NCBI RefSeq assembly: GCF_002913745.1
Contig: NZ_PPCG01000039.1
Coordinates: forward strand, 1-64,000
DNA: 64,000 bases
Direction: 5' to 3'
Origin: Campylobacter concisus
Lineage (GTDB): Bacteria > Campylobacterota > Campylobacteria > Campylobacterales > Campylobacteraceae
Below, piece by piece: positions 1 to 11,811 of the stretch (the first letter of the stretch is position 1; each line of letters begins with the position of its first letter). The notes under the pieces were generated by a model, which was not told the origin of the DNA, searched no databases, and saw only the letters and a program-made list of their open reading frames with translations. The translations under genes and the position numbers were made by a program.

Positions 1-69
1 AAATATAACTTAAAATTAAAATTTATTTTTTAAATAAAGAATTTTTCATAAAAGATTAAGTTTCGCACT

Positions 70-107
70 AGTAATATTACTTAAAATAAATATGCAAAAA
101 ATGCATA
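70..107. promoter_or_regulatory. Paired palindromes upstream of fdhF
   Basis: Positions 70-81 are a perfect 12-base palindrome, AGTAATATTACT. Positions 91-96 and 102-107 are an inverted repeat, TATGCA and TGCATA, separated by five A. Both lie within 55 bases of the fdhF start, just before the ribosome binding site AAGGAG at 113-118. They look like operator sites, but I recognise no named regulator, and such AT-rich DNA gives palindromes by chance. No sigma54 GG-N10-GC signature was seen. Confidence 0.35.
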
Positions 108-124
108 ATTAGAAGGAGAAAGTG

Positions 125-2401
125 ATGAAAGAAGGCAAAGTCATCTGTCCTTATTGCGGGACAGGCTGTCAAGTAACCTTGCACGTGGAAAATAATGTCG
201 TTCGTGCCGCTACTGGCGTCGAAGACAATCCAGTCAATCAAGGAAATTTATGTTTAAAAGGCTTTTATGGCTGGGACTACGTTGCAAGTCCAGATAGGCT
301 AACAAAACCGCTTATTAGAAAGAAAAACGGCGTTTTTTCAAAAGATGGCGAATTTGAAGAGGCTAGCTGGGACGAGGCACTTGACCTTGTCGTAGAAAAG
401 ATGAAAGAAGCCAAAGAGAAATACGGCCCTGACTCACTAGCAGGAAACTTCTCAGCACGCTGTACATTAGAGGACAACTACGTCGCTCAAAAGCTAATGC
501 GCGCTGTAATTGGCACAAATAACGTCGATCACTGCGCTAGAATTTGACACGCTCCGACAGTAGCAGGACTTGCTAAAACAATCGGAAACGGAGCTGCCAC
601 AAATAGCTTTACAGAGATTGGCACTTATAGTAACTGTATATTAATGATAGGCTCAAACCCAGAAAATGGCCACCCAATAGCAGCTATGCACATCCAAAGA
701 GCGCTAAACCGCGGCGCAAAACTGATCGTTATCGACCCTATCAAGACTGAGTTTGCAAGTAGAGCCGACATCCACTTGCAGCTAGAGCCCGAACACAACA
801 TCCCAGTTATCAACGCACTTCTTTACACTATCATCGAAGAAGGCCTTGTAAATGAGGAATTTGTAAGAGACCACACAATAGGCATCGAGTATGTCAAAGA
901 GGCTGTAAAAGACTATGCCCCAGAGGTTGTAGCAAAATACACAAGACTAAATCCAGAGGATATCAGAGCAGCCGCCAGGATGTATGCCACCACAAAACCA
1001 GCCGTCATCACTCACGGCATGGGCGTAACTCACTTCAATCACGGCGTTGGCGGAGTTTGTGACGTATCAAATTTATTCTTGATCACTGGTAATATATGCG
1101 AGCTTGGCACAGGCGACTTGCCGCTTAGAGGTCAAGAGAACGTTCAAGGCTGCTGCGACATGGGTGTTTTGCCAAATATCTTTCCAAACCTTGGCTCAGT
1201 CACCGACCCAGAGCAAAGAGCTTGGTTTGAGAAAATGTGGCACCTAGAACCTGGATTTTTAAACTCAAAGATAGGCATCCATAAAACTGAAGTGCCTGAT
1301 GCAATCCTTGATGGCAGAGTGCATTTTTTCTGGACTATCGGCGAAAACCCAGTCATCTCTGAGCCAAATACAAATCACTTCTTAAAAGGCATCGCAAATG
1401 TCGATTTCTACGTGGTTCAAGACCTGTTTTTAACTGAGACATCGCTAAAAGCTGACGTCGTTCTCCCTGGCGTGGCAAGCAGCGAAAAAGAGGGTCTTTA
1501 CACAAATGCAGAGCGCCGTGTCCAGCACAACGAAGCGGTTATCACACCTCCAGGAGATGCCAGACAAGACTGGTGGATCGTTTGTGAGATCGCACGTCGT
1601 TTGGGCGCAACTGAGGGCTTTAACTACAACTCACCAGAAGAAATTTGGGAAGAAGTTAGAAAATGCGACCCTAGACGCTATGGCGGCATGAGCTACTACC
1701 GCATCAAAAAATACCACGGACTTCACTGGCCATGCCCAACTGAAGATGATATGGGCGGTCAGAGCCTCTATCTTGATAAGAAATTCTTTACACCTGATGG
1801 TAAAGGCCGTTTCGTGCCATGCCTATTTGTGGATAAGGCTGATGAGATCGAGAGCGCAAAACTTGAGTTTGCTAAGAAGATGAATATGTCACCAGAGTAT
1901 CCTATCATGGCTGGTTCAGTCGATGAGAAGACTGACGAGCAGTATCCGATACAGCTTTTAACAACAAGAAAAGTTTATCAATACACAGTTGGTACCATGA
2001 CAAGACGCTCACGTGCCATCGAAGAGGGCGGAGATAGCATCGGACCTATCGCTGAGATGAGCTCAGCGCTTGCAGAGAGATACGGGCTAAAACAAGGCGA
2101 CTTCATCAAAGCTTGGAGTAGATACGGCTACATCGTCGTAAAAACTGAAGTGACTGACATCGTGCCTGATGGCATCATACAGATGACTTTCCACTACTGG
2201 GAGAGCTCTTGCAACGAGCTAACAAGCAGCGGTTGGGACTACATCAGCAAGACTCCGACATTTAAAGCAGCTATCCAGATCAAAAAGATCGATGAAGAGG
2301 AATTTTTACGAGTTCGCGAGCTAAAACGCGAGAAATTCCAAACTTCAAAGATCATCTACGATGACTTCCACCACCACGGAAACGCAGCGATAAATGAGTA
2401 A
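125..2401 (+). CDS. fdhF: Selenocysteine-containing formate dehydrogenase, FdhF type
   Basis: Molybdenum/tungsten-bis-MGD enzyme oxidising formate to CO2. The reading frame is interrupted only by TGA at 545-547 in the context Arg-Ile-Sec-His-Ala-Pro, the known Sec active-site context of formate dehydrogenases; with readthrough it gives 758 residues with Sec at 141. The 4Fe-4S cysteines (8, 11, 15 and 43) and the absence of a Tat signal match the cytoplasmic E. coli FdhF layout (715 residues). ATG 125 is preferred to GTG 122 because AAGGAG (113-118) lies six bases before it. No iron-sulfur, cytochrome or hydrogenase genes adjoin it, so its electron acceptor, perhaps a Hyf-type hydrogenase, must be encoded elsewhere. 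It needs SelA, SelB and the Sec tRNA in trans. Confidence 0.95.
545..575 (+). promoter_or_regulatory. Sec UGA codon and candidate bacterial SECIS hairpin
   Basis: The in-frame TGA at 545-547 is followed by a five-pair hairpin: TAGCA (561-565) pairs with TGCTA (571-575) around the loop GGACT (566-570). The spacing and the GG-containing apical loop resemble the E. coli fdhF SECIS, which is bound by SelB. The hairpin is within coding sequence and also encodes the conserved residues after Sec. Confidence 0.75.
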
Positions 2402-2428
2402 ATTTAGCGGGTAACTCCCGCTAAATTT
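2400..2428 (+). terminator. Hairpin after fdhF
   Basis: A perfect 12-base-pair inverted repeat starts inside the fdhF stop codon: 2400-2411 pairs with 2417-2428 around the loop TAACT. The T tract after it is poor (CTTTATT). It is a likely terminator or mRNA-end stabiliser. The rest of the gap to 2655 is AT-rich with nothing recognisable. Confidence 0.6.
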
Positions 2429-2655
2429 CTTTATTATCAAATTTAAATTTCTTGTTTTTATAAGCCCAAAGATATCACTTATTTTTATATTTGTTTTGAT
2501 TGATTTGATACGCTTCAGGCGATTACTTAGTAGATCAAAAGCTGCTTTTTAGTCTTTAATTTTAAATTTTCATTATGTAAGCCATATTTATATTAAATTT
2601 AGGGCTTTAGTTTTATAAAACACGCACTATAAAAATAGTTTTTTAAAAGAGAATT

Positions 2656-3360
2656 TTACTTAAACGCCAAAAAGCTCATGAAATTTCCCCATTTAAATGT
2701 GCTCTCAACTCGCTTAAAGCCAGCATTTAGGGCTAAGTTTCTATTTTCTTCCTCTGTATATGGCACCAGAACATTTTCAAGCGCCTCTCTTTTTTGGGCG
2801 ATCTCGTAGCGTGAGTAGCCTTGCGCTTGCTTGTAGTCCTCGTAAATTTCTATGACACTTTTAGTGAGCTTTTTATCTTCAAAGATGATCTTTTCACTAA
2901 ACAAAAAGACTCCATTTTCATTTAGCCCGTTATAAATTTTTTGCACCAGATCTGCCCTTTTTGGCGGTCTGATAAACTGCAAAGTATAGTTTGCCAAAAC
3001 TGCATCAAAGCCCTCTAGCTCGCATTCTAAAATGTCATCTAAAATAAACTCTATATCAGCCCCATAAGCCTTTGCCTTGTTTTTAGCATTTGCCAGCATC
3101 GCCTCAGAGTTATCCACGCCGCTTAGCATAAGGTCATTTCTAAGGTTATTTAGCAAAAGCAGGCTATTTGCCGTAGAGCAGCCAAGGTCGCACACTTTTG
3201 CTGATTTTGGCAAAATTTTAGCTAGCAACTTTGCATTTAAATTTGAGCTAACGTCGTAAAATGGCACCGAGCGCGAGATCATATCATCAAAAACGCTCGC
3301 CACAAAGTCATCAAATTCAAACTGCTTGCTTATAGGCTCTTTAAAAATTTCATCTCTCAT
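2656..3360 (-). CDS. cmoA: Carboxy-S-adenosyl-L-methionine synthase
   Basis: CmoA converts SAM and prephenate to carboxy-SAM, used by CmoB to make the wobble uridine modification cmo5U34 in tRNA. The 234-residue protein has the class I methyltransferase motif (VCDLGCS, residues 56-62), the segment NYTLQFIRPPKR and the family-typical FSEKI and GYSRYEIAQKREALENV segments, close to E. coli CmoA (247 residues). It is the last gene of a leftward string; its ATG overlaps the ribF TGA as ATGA, which indicates translational coupling. Confidence 0.9.
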   Translation of the reverse strand: MRDEIFKEPISKQFEFDDFVASVFDDMISRSVPFYDVSSNLNAKLLAKILPKSAKVCDLGCSTANSLLLLNNLRNDLMLSGVDNSEAMLANAKNKAKAYGADIEFILDDILECELEGFDAVLANYTLQFIRPPKRADLVQKIYNGLNENGVFLFSEKIIFEDKKLTKSVIEIYEDYKQAQGYSRYEIAQKREALENVLVPYTEEENRNLALNAGFKRVESTFKWGNFMSFLAFK

Positions 3361-4215
3361 ATCCCAGCTCCATATCCGTCAAAGTATCTCATCGTCTCTC
3401 CAAAAAAGAGATCGCACACGCCCACGCACTGCCTAGCATCGTTTATATCGCGCTTTATCTGCTCTTTTAGCTCGCTTAGAGAATTAAATTTTTTATTATC
3501 TCTTAGGCGTTTTATGAAGCAAACAGCAACGTGCGTCGTCACTTTTGGCGCGACCTCGTCTAAGATGTGCGTCTCGACGCTAAAATTTCCATCCGTGCTA
3601 AGTCTGTTGCCTATAAAAGTGACCGAGCCATAGGTGTATGAGCCCATCCTCGTTCTTGTCGCATAGACGCCCTCGCGCGGCAAAAGATAGCTTTTTATAT
3701 CTAAATTTAGCGTAGCAACCAGCTCCTTTGCGCCGATGCCCTGCCCTTTTATCACGTTACCCTCGATCGAGTACTCCCTGCCTATTAGCCTATTTGCCTC
3801 ATCGATGTTGCCTTGGCGTATCAGCTCTCTGATGGATGAGCTATGCACGCCCATGCCGTCATAACAAACCTCATCAACGACGACTACCTCGCCATCAAAA
3901 ATTCTTTTCAGATCATACTTGTCCCAAGCCCTATTTCTACCAAATCTAAAATCAAATCCAACAACGATCTTTTTTAAATTTTTAAAATCTCGCTTTAAAA
4001 GCGCGATAAATTCCTCGCCGCTAAGCCCCTTTATAGCGTCAAAATCATACAAAAAACATGGGTAGCTCGAGTACTCGGCTCGCTTTAGCTTTGGCGTGAT
4101 GTTGGCTTTGTTTTTGTCGATGACAACAAGTCCGCCAAACTCGCCTAGCTGCTTTAAAAGCTGCTTGTGCCCCCTGTGTACGCCGTCAAAGTGCCCGATA
4201 GCGACGGCCGTGATG

Positions 4216-6892
<2,677 letters not shown>

Positions 6893-6903
6893 TTAAACAT
6901 ACT

Positions 6904-7764
6904 TTATAAATGATCCAAATTTAGCTCTCTAGCGTCACATAAATGGACATTTTTATAGACCTTTGCTATCTCGTCCCTCGCCCTCATCAGCGCAAAGCCA
7001 AGCAAATTTTGCCCTCTCCACTTCATAGGATTTTGCGCATTCTCATCATCGGCACTCATGCCTATGCCCCAAATTTTATCAACAGGGCTTGCCTCAACCA
7101 AAATTTTATCCTTTGTCGAGAGCAAAAACTCTCGTAGCTTGGCATTTTGGCTAAATTTTAAATAGCTCGCATTTAACACGACGCTAAATTTTATCTCGTC
7201 CCATATCTTAGCATCAAAGCCACGCACCTGCCTGCCAAGCGCCTTCATCTGCGCTGGATCTTTGGCGGCTAAAATTTGCCCCAAAGTCTCTTTATCACCA
7301 AAACACTCGGCCTTTTTAGCCATCATATATTGCTCGGCGCAAACGTAATGAACCTCGTCTTGCCAAAAGCTAGAGCCGTACCACTGACTTAGACAGCTTG
7401 CGCTTATGCTTGCACTCTTTTGATGACCCCAAAATAAGAGAAATTTATCCGACTTGCCAGCGTTATAGCGCTTCTTAAGCCACTTTAACTCATATCTAGG
7501 CTCACGCTCCCAAAGATCTAGCTCGAAATCATTATAAGTAAAAAGCGCGCTTTCACCAGAGCCTAGCCTATCACTCCAGTATCCACGCCACATCGCAGGC
7601 TCAGCAAAGAGCTGCTGATACTCGCCACGCTCATCTTGGCTTAGCGTTTTAAGCCAGTCGTTAAATTTAAACTTATAATCCTCGCCAACGCCCATCCTCC
7701 AGCCGATAGAAAAGGGGCTAATCTGGGGAAATTTGATCCAAGGTGGCGGAAGTAAATTTTTCAT
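6904..7764 (-). CDS. NADAR (YbiA-like) domain protein with N-terminal extension
   Basis: Residues from about 110 to the end form a NADAR domain: LFWGH at the start, the family-typical AEQYMMAKKAECFGD, and a GQNLLGFALMRARDEI end. Known members hydrolyse N-glycosidic bonds in phosphorylated riboflavin intermediates or remove ADP-ribose from nucleic acids. The first 110 residues, rich in Trp and Tyr, are absent from the roughly 160-residue E. coli YbiA and I do not recognise them. It lies inside a housekeeping gene string near ribF, but a link to flavin metabolism is only suggestive. Confidence 0.75.
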   Translation of the reverse strand: MKNLLPPPWIKFPQISPFSIGWRMGVGEDYKFKFNDWLKTLSQDERGEYQQLFAEPAMWRGYWSDRLGSGESALFTYNDFELDLWEREPRYELKWLKKRYNAGKSDKFLLFWGHQKSASISASCLSQWYGSSFWQDEVHYVCAEQYMMAKKAECFGDKETLGQILAAKDPAQMKALGRQVRGFDAKIWDEIKFSVVLNASYLKFSQNAKLREFLLSTKDKILVEASPVDKIWGIGMSADDENAQNPMKWRGQNLLGFALMRARDEIAKVYKNVHLCDARELNLDHL

Positions 7765-7788
7765 CTAGCCTCTTTTTAGCCAAGCGCC

Positions 7789-8928
7789 CTACCAAAGCGT
7801 GGCTTGGCTCATCGCCTCATGCATATCAAAAAGCTGCTTGTGCTCGGCCACATCGTGCGTTCTTATGATCTGTGCGCCATTTTCGAAGGCTTTTAGATGC
7901 AGATAAAGGCTACCCGGCAAGCGGTCTTTTATCTCGCTGGGGCTATAAAAATTTATGACTGATTTGCGGCTAGCACCAACAAGTAGCGGGCAGCCAAATT
8001 TCAAAAAATGCTCCAAATGCTTAATAAGCAGCAAATTTTGCTCAGCCGTCTTACCAAAGCCAATGCCAACGTCAAGCACTATCTTTTTAGCGCCAAGCTC
8101 CCTTGCAAGGGCTATCTTTTGCTCAAAAAAGTCTGAAATTTCGCCGATTAGATCGTTATACTTTGGTGCAATCTGCATGGTGGCAGGATCGCCTTGCATG
8201 TGCATCATGCAAAGCTCGGCATCATATCTTGCAGCAAGCGAGGCTAAATTTGCGTTTGCTGTGATGTCATTTATCATCTTAAAGCCGTGATTTAGCGCAA
8301 ATTCTAAGCAATAAGGATCAAAGCTATCAAGGCTAAATTTTGCCTTTTCATGTAAATTTAGCTTGTAAATTTCCTCCACGATATCTTTTATACGCCTAAA
8401 CTCTTCCTCACGTCCGCAATACTCGCTCCCTGGCCTTGAGCTAACGCCTCCAAGGTCGATATAGTGGGCTCCTGCTTCGATCATGGCTTCGATTTTTGCT
8501 ATGCCATTTTGAGTATTTATGCGGCTTTGCTCGTTAAAACTATCTCTATTTATATTTGCAACGCCCATTATAAGAGGCTTTGCTGGCTTTGTAAATTTAG
8601 TTTCTAAAAAGGTGGCGAGCTTTTTAAGTCCAAAGTCTTGTAGCTTCTCTTTTTTAGCTAACTGCCTAAGCTGCGCGTTTGTCGCCATTAGCAAGGCTTT
8701 GTTTAGGCTCTCGCAACCAAAGATCGTATCATTATGTGTCACAAGCTCGGCGCCGACACTTAGAGCGTCTTGCTTTAGGATATTTGCCGCTGGGGTCTTT
8801 ATCTCGTCAATGAAGATAAAATTGATCTCGCTCTTTTCTTGCATGAGCTTCGCACCAGCCGGACTTGGCGAGATGGCCTTACAAATTTGATCAAAGTTGC
8901 TTTTGTTATTTATCTTATAAAATTTCAA
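7789..8928 (-). CDS. folP: Dihydropteroate synthase
   Basis: Condenses p-aminobenzoate with dihydropterin pyrophosphate in folate synthesis; the target of sulfonamides. The TIM-barrel region begins near residue 117 (PLIMGVANINRDSF), with DLGGVSSRPGS in place of the common DIGGESTRPG and the phosphate-binding end GASRKS. The first 110 residues are an extension typical of Campylobacter and Helicobacter versions (379 residues against about 280 in E. coli). The ATGA overlap with holB suggests coupling. Confidence 0.9.
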   Translation of the reverse strand: MKFYKINNKSNFDQICKAISPSPAGAKLMQEKSEINFIFIDEIKTPAANILKQDALSVGAELVTHNDTIFGCESLNKALLMATNAQLRQLAKKEKLQDFGLKKLATFLETKFTKPAKPLIMGVANINRDSFNEQSRINTQNGIAKIEAMIEAGAHYIDLGGVSSRPGSEYCGREEEFRRIKDIVEEIYKLNLHEKAKFSLDSFDPYCLEFALNHGFKMINDITANANLASLAARYDAELCMMHMQGDPATMQIAPKYNDLIGEISDFFEQKIALARELGAKKIVLDVGIGFGKTAEQNLLLIKHLEHFLKFGCPLLVGASRKSVINFYSPSEIKDRLPGSLYLHLKAFENGAQIIRTHDVAEHKQLFDMHEAMSQATLW

Positions 8929-9545
8929 CGTCGTCCTTTCTCAAAGATAGTAAGCAAAAGTGGCGTCAAAACGGCATGAGACTTAGCGTTTAGATCGGCA
9001 AGCTTGATAAGCGAGAAAAAATACTCCATCTCCTCGCCGCTAAATTTATACCCGCTATCAACCGCCTTTGTCACGATAGCGCCCACAAGCTCTTTTAGCT
9101 CGTTTTTGCCAAATTTTTGCGCCTGCTCCTCTGCTATCTTTTGATCGATAAAGCTTGTTAGCTCTTTTAGACTAAGGGCTTTTAAATTTAGATCGACACT
9201 TATTTTTGGCTTTTTGGTGAGGTTGTTTTCTATTAGCATCCTCGATCTTATCGTTGGTAGAAGTAAATTTTTACTCTGCGTTACTATTATAAATTTAATG
9301 TTTCTTGGGGGCTCTTCGATGATCTTTAAAAGTGCGTTTTGAGCCTCAGTGCGGAAGGATTTTGCCTCGATGACTAGAATTTTCTCATCTTTTTCAGCGA
9401 TGTAGGCTTCAGCGATGACCTCTTTTGCATTTTCTAGTAAAAAATCATCGCTTATAAAAAATCTTAAGTTATTTACGCCAAACTCGGCTTCAAGCTTGGC
9501 TTTTAAATTTTCAAAATCGCTTGTTATGACGATTTTATTTAGCAT
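8925..9545 (-). CDS. holB: DNA polymerase III delta-prime subunit, short form
   Basis: A clamp-loader subunit. The central segment AQNALLKIIEEPPRNIKFI is typical of delta-prime and gamma/tau. The protein is only 206 residues against 334 in E. coli. No P-loop or zinc-binding module is visible, and the conserved SRC motif reads SRM (TIRSRM). It lies between folP and hobA, as in C. jejuni and H. pylori. Confidence 0.8.
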   Translation of the reverse strand: MLNKIVITSDFENLKAKLEAEFGVNNLRFFISDDFLLENAKEVIAEAYIAEKDEKILVIEAKSFRTEAQNALLKIIEEPPRNIKFIIVTQSKNLLLPTIRSRMLIENNLTKKPKISVDLNLKALSLKELTSFIDQKIAEEQAQKFGKNELKELVGAIVTKAVDSGYKFSGEEMEYFFSLIKLADLNAKSHAVLTPLLLTIFEKGRR

Positions 9546-10085
9546 TTAGAGTATCACCTTTGCAAACAACACAGCGTCTATGCTCTTGTCAAAAAGTTTA
9601 TATAAATTTAGAAGTTTGATGTCTAAGTTTTCATCGCTAGAGCTTAGCGTAAAGCTGTTTTGCGCCTGCTCATCAAAGAGCCACATATAGCTGTTTTCAT
9701 CAGTCTTAGCTAAATTTGCACGCTTGTCTATGCTCTTGCCGATGTAAAAAAAGATGTAGCCATTTGGAAAGGCAAGGCTTAGCATATCTTTTAAAAGCTG
9801 CTTTTGCTCGTTTGTCTCGACGCTATCAAAGGCTGGATAGAGCGATCTTAGGCTAAAAAATGGCAAAAATGGACGCTCGCTTTTTGTGCGGTTGATATTT
9901 CTTAAAAGATAGTTTTCAAACCACTCTCGCTCATCGTCGCAGATGACTATAAAAGCCTTGCTATCAAGCAAAAATTTAAGCCTAGATGCAAGCAAAGGCG
10001 TCCATTCAACGCGCTTCTCCTCCATCCAGCTCATATATCTTTCGCTTCTTATAGTCTCAAGCGTCCATTGGATAAAATCTTGCAT
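9546..10085 (-). CDS. hobA: HobA, DnaA-binding initiation regulator
   Basis: HobA is specific to epsilonproteobacteria; as a tetramer it binds DnaA domain I and stimulates initiation at oriC (shown for H. pylori), and it is a structural relative of DiaA. The 179-residue sequence beginning MQDFIQWTLETIR and the position between lysC and holB both match. No catalytic sugar-isomerase residues are expected. It begins directly after lysC with a 1-base overlap. Confidence 0.85.
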   Translation of the reverse strand: MQDFIQWTLETIRSERYMSWMEEKRVEWTPLLASRLKFLLDSKAFIVICDDEREWFENYLLRNINRTKSERPFLPFFSLRSLYPAFDSVETNEQKQLLKDMLSLAFPNGYIFFYIGKSIDKRANLAKTDENSYMWLFDEQAQNSFTLSSSDENLDIKLLNLYKLFDKSIDAVLFAKVIL

Positions 10086-11284
10086 TATTTATCTAACTTA
10101 TACGCATCGTGAAGTACGCGAACCGCGAGCTCGCCATATTTTTGATCGACGATCATTGAAATTTTTATCTCACTTGTTGAGATCATTTGGATATTTATCC
10201 CCTCTTTTGCAAGCGTCTCAAATGCTAGACATGCTACGCCGCTGTGACTCTTCATACCCACGCCGATGACTGAGACTTTCACGATAGCATCGTCATACTC
10301 GACATGTTTTGCAGCTGAGAGCTTTTGCATAGTCTCTTTTGCTAGGTCAAGCTCGTTTTGAGGCACTGTAAAGCCTAAATTTGTCGTGCCATCGTGTCCT
10401 ACGTTTTGGATGATCATATCTACATTTATATTTTGATGAGCTAGAGCTGTGAAAATTTCAGCTGCGATGCCAGGCTTATCGACTACACCTCTTAAAGTTA
10501 CTCTTGCTTGATTTTTATCTAGTGCTATACCGCTTACTAAAACCGCTTCCATATTATCTTCCTTTGCTATTAATGTACCTTCGTTGTGGTTAAAACTGCT
10601 TCTTGTGATTAGTTTGACATTTAGTTTTTTTGCTAGCTCGACTGAGCGATTTTGTAGCACTTTTGCCCCAGCAGAGGCAAGCTCAAGCATCTCGTCATAG
10701 CTTATCTTTTCTAGTTTTTTTGCCTTTTTTTCTATCCTTGGATCAGTCGTATAAACGCCATCAACGTCGGTAAAAATTTCGCACAGATCAGCCTCAAGCG
10801 CACCTGCTAATGCAACCGCACTAAGGTCACTTCCGCCCCTACCAAGTGTCGTGATATCACCTTTATCATCTATGCCCTGAAAGCCTGCTACGACAACTAT
10901 CCTGCCAGCACTTAGCTCAGCTTTTAGCCTTGTTGTCTCTATCGTTTCTATCCTAGCCTTTGTATGCACATCATCAGTCATTATCCCAGCCATTGCGCCA
11001 GTTAGCCCTACACACGCATAGCCTTTTGCATTAAGTGCAATCGTCAAAAGTGCGGTTGTTACTTGCTCACCTGAGCTTAAAAGCATATCAGTTGCGATGC
11101 CGTCTGGGTGCTTTGAAAAATACTCACTATATTCAACTAATTGATTAGTAACTCCACTCATCGCAGAAACTACCACAACCACGTCAGCGCCGCTGTTTTT
11201 AGTCTCGATGACCCTGTTTGCCACAGCTTCGATGCGTTCAAGCGTGCCTACGCTAGTTCCGCCAAATTTTTGAACGATCAACAT
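10085..11284 (-). CDS. lysC: Aspartate kinase
   Basis: Phosphorylates aspartate, the first step to lysine, threonine, methionine and diaminopimelate. The kinase domain begins with VQKFGGTSVG and contains TLGRGGSDLSAVAL; two C-terminal ACT domains (from about residue 265) predict feedback control by end products. The ATG at 11284 is taken as the start because it forms a TGATG junction with the stop of rppH; 399 residues is the normal monofunctional length. Confidence 0.95.
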   Translation of the reverse strand: MLIVQKFGGTSVGTLERIEAVANRVIETKNSGADVVVVVSAMSGVTNQLVEYSEYFSKHPDGIATDMLLSSGEQVTTALLTIALNAKGYACVGLTGAMAGIMTDDVHTKARIETIETTRLKAELSAGRIVVVAGFQGIDDKGDITTLGRGGSDLSAVALAGALEADLCEIFTDVDGVYTTDPRIEKKAKKLEKISYDEMLELASAGAKVLQNRSVELAKKLNVKLITRSSFNHNEGTLIAKEDNMEAVLVSGIALDKNQARVTLRGVVDKPGIAAEIFTALAHQNINVDMIIQNVGHDGTTNLGFTVPQNELDLAKETMQKLSAAKHVEYDDAIVKVSVIGVGMKSHSGVACLAFETLAKEGINIQMISTSEIKISMIVDQKYGELAVRVLHDAYKLDK

Positions 11285-11748
11285 CAAAAATATCCTTTCT
11301 CTTTGAAATAACTCAAAACTTTATCATAAATAGGCTTTTTGAAGTGGTTTATCCCCTCTAAAGCCTTGCCAAACTCGATAAATTTATACTCGCTAAACTC
11401 TGGATGCTCGGTCTTTAAATTTATGCTCGCACCGTTTTTTAGCCTAACCAAAAAGTACTTTTGCGTCTGCCCATCAAATGGGTAAAATTTCTTTGACGCA
11501 TTTGCTGGAAAGTCGTAGCTAAGCCAATCAGGATACTCTTCTAAGAAGTCAAATTTATCAGTTCCGATCTCCTCTTTAAGCTCCCTTTTTAGTGCCTGCT
11601 TTGGGCTTTCGCCTTCGTCTATGCCACCTTGAGGAAACTGCCAGATATCGTCCATATCAACCCTTTTTGCGACTAAAATTTCGCATTTAAAAGGGTAAGA
11701 GCTAGACAAAATGACAGCTGCTACATTTGGTCTATATTTTTTTTGCAT
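11284..11748 (-). CDS. rppH: RNA pyrophosphohydrolase (Nudix)
   Basis: Removes pyrophosphate from 5'-triphosphorylated RNA, beginning mRNA decay. The Nudix box begins with GGIDEGESPKQALKRELKEE, and the upstream WQFPQGG is the RppH/NudH signature. The 154-residue length fits. In C. jejuni hemW adjoins this gene on the other side; here an iron-uptake cluster intervenes. Confidence 0.9.
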   Translation of the reverse strand: MQKKYRPNVAAVILSSSYPFKCEILVAKRVDMDDIWQFPQGGIDEGESPKQALKRELKEEIGTDKFDFLEEYPDWLSYDFPANASKKFYPFDGQTQKYFLVRLKNGASINLKTEHPEFSEYKFIEFGKALEGINHFKKPIYDKVLSYFKEKGYF

Positions 11749-11811
11749 GTTTTTTCCAAAAAATTTATTTGAGATGATAACGAAAAAGAGTTAAGAGATA
11801 GATAAATGAAG

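Noticed and set aside
545-547. In-frame TGA as a nonsense mutation splitting the formate dehydrogenase
   Set aside because: The flanking residues are the known Sec active-site context, a hairpin follows at the right place, and the frame continues intact for over 600 codons.
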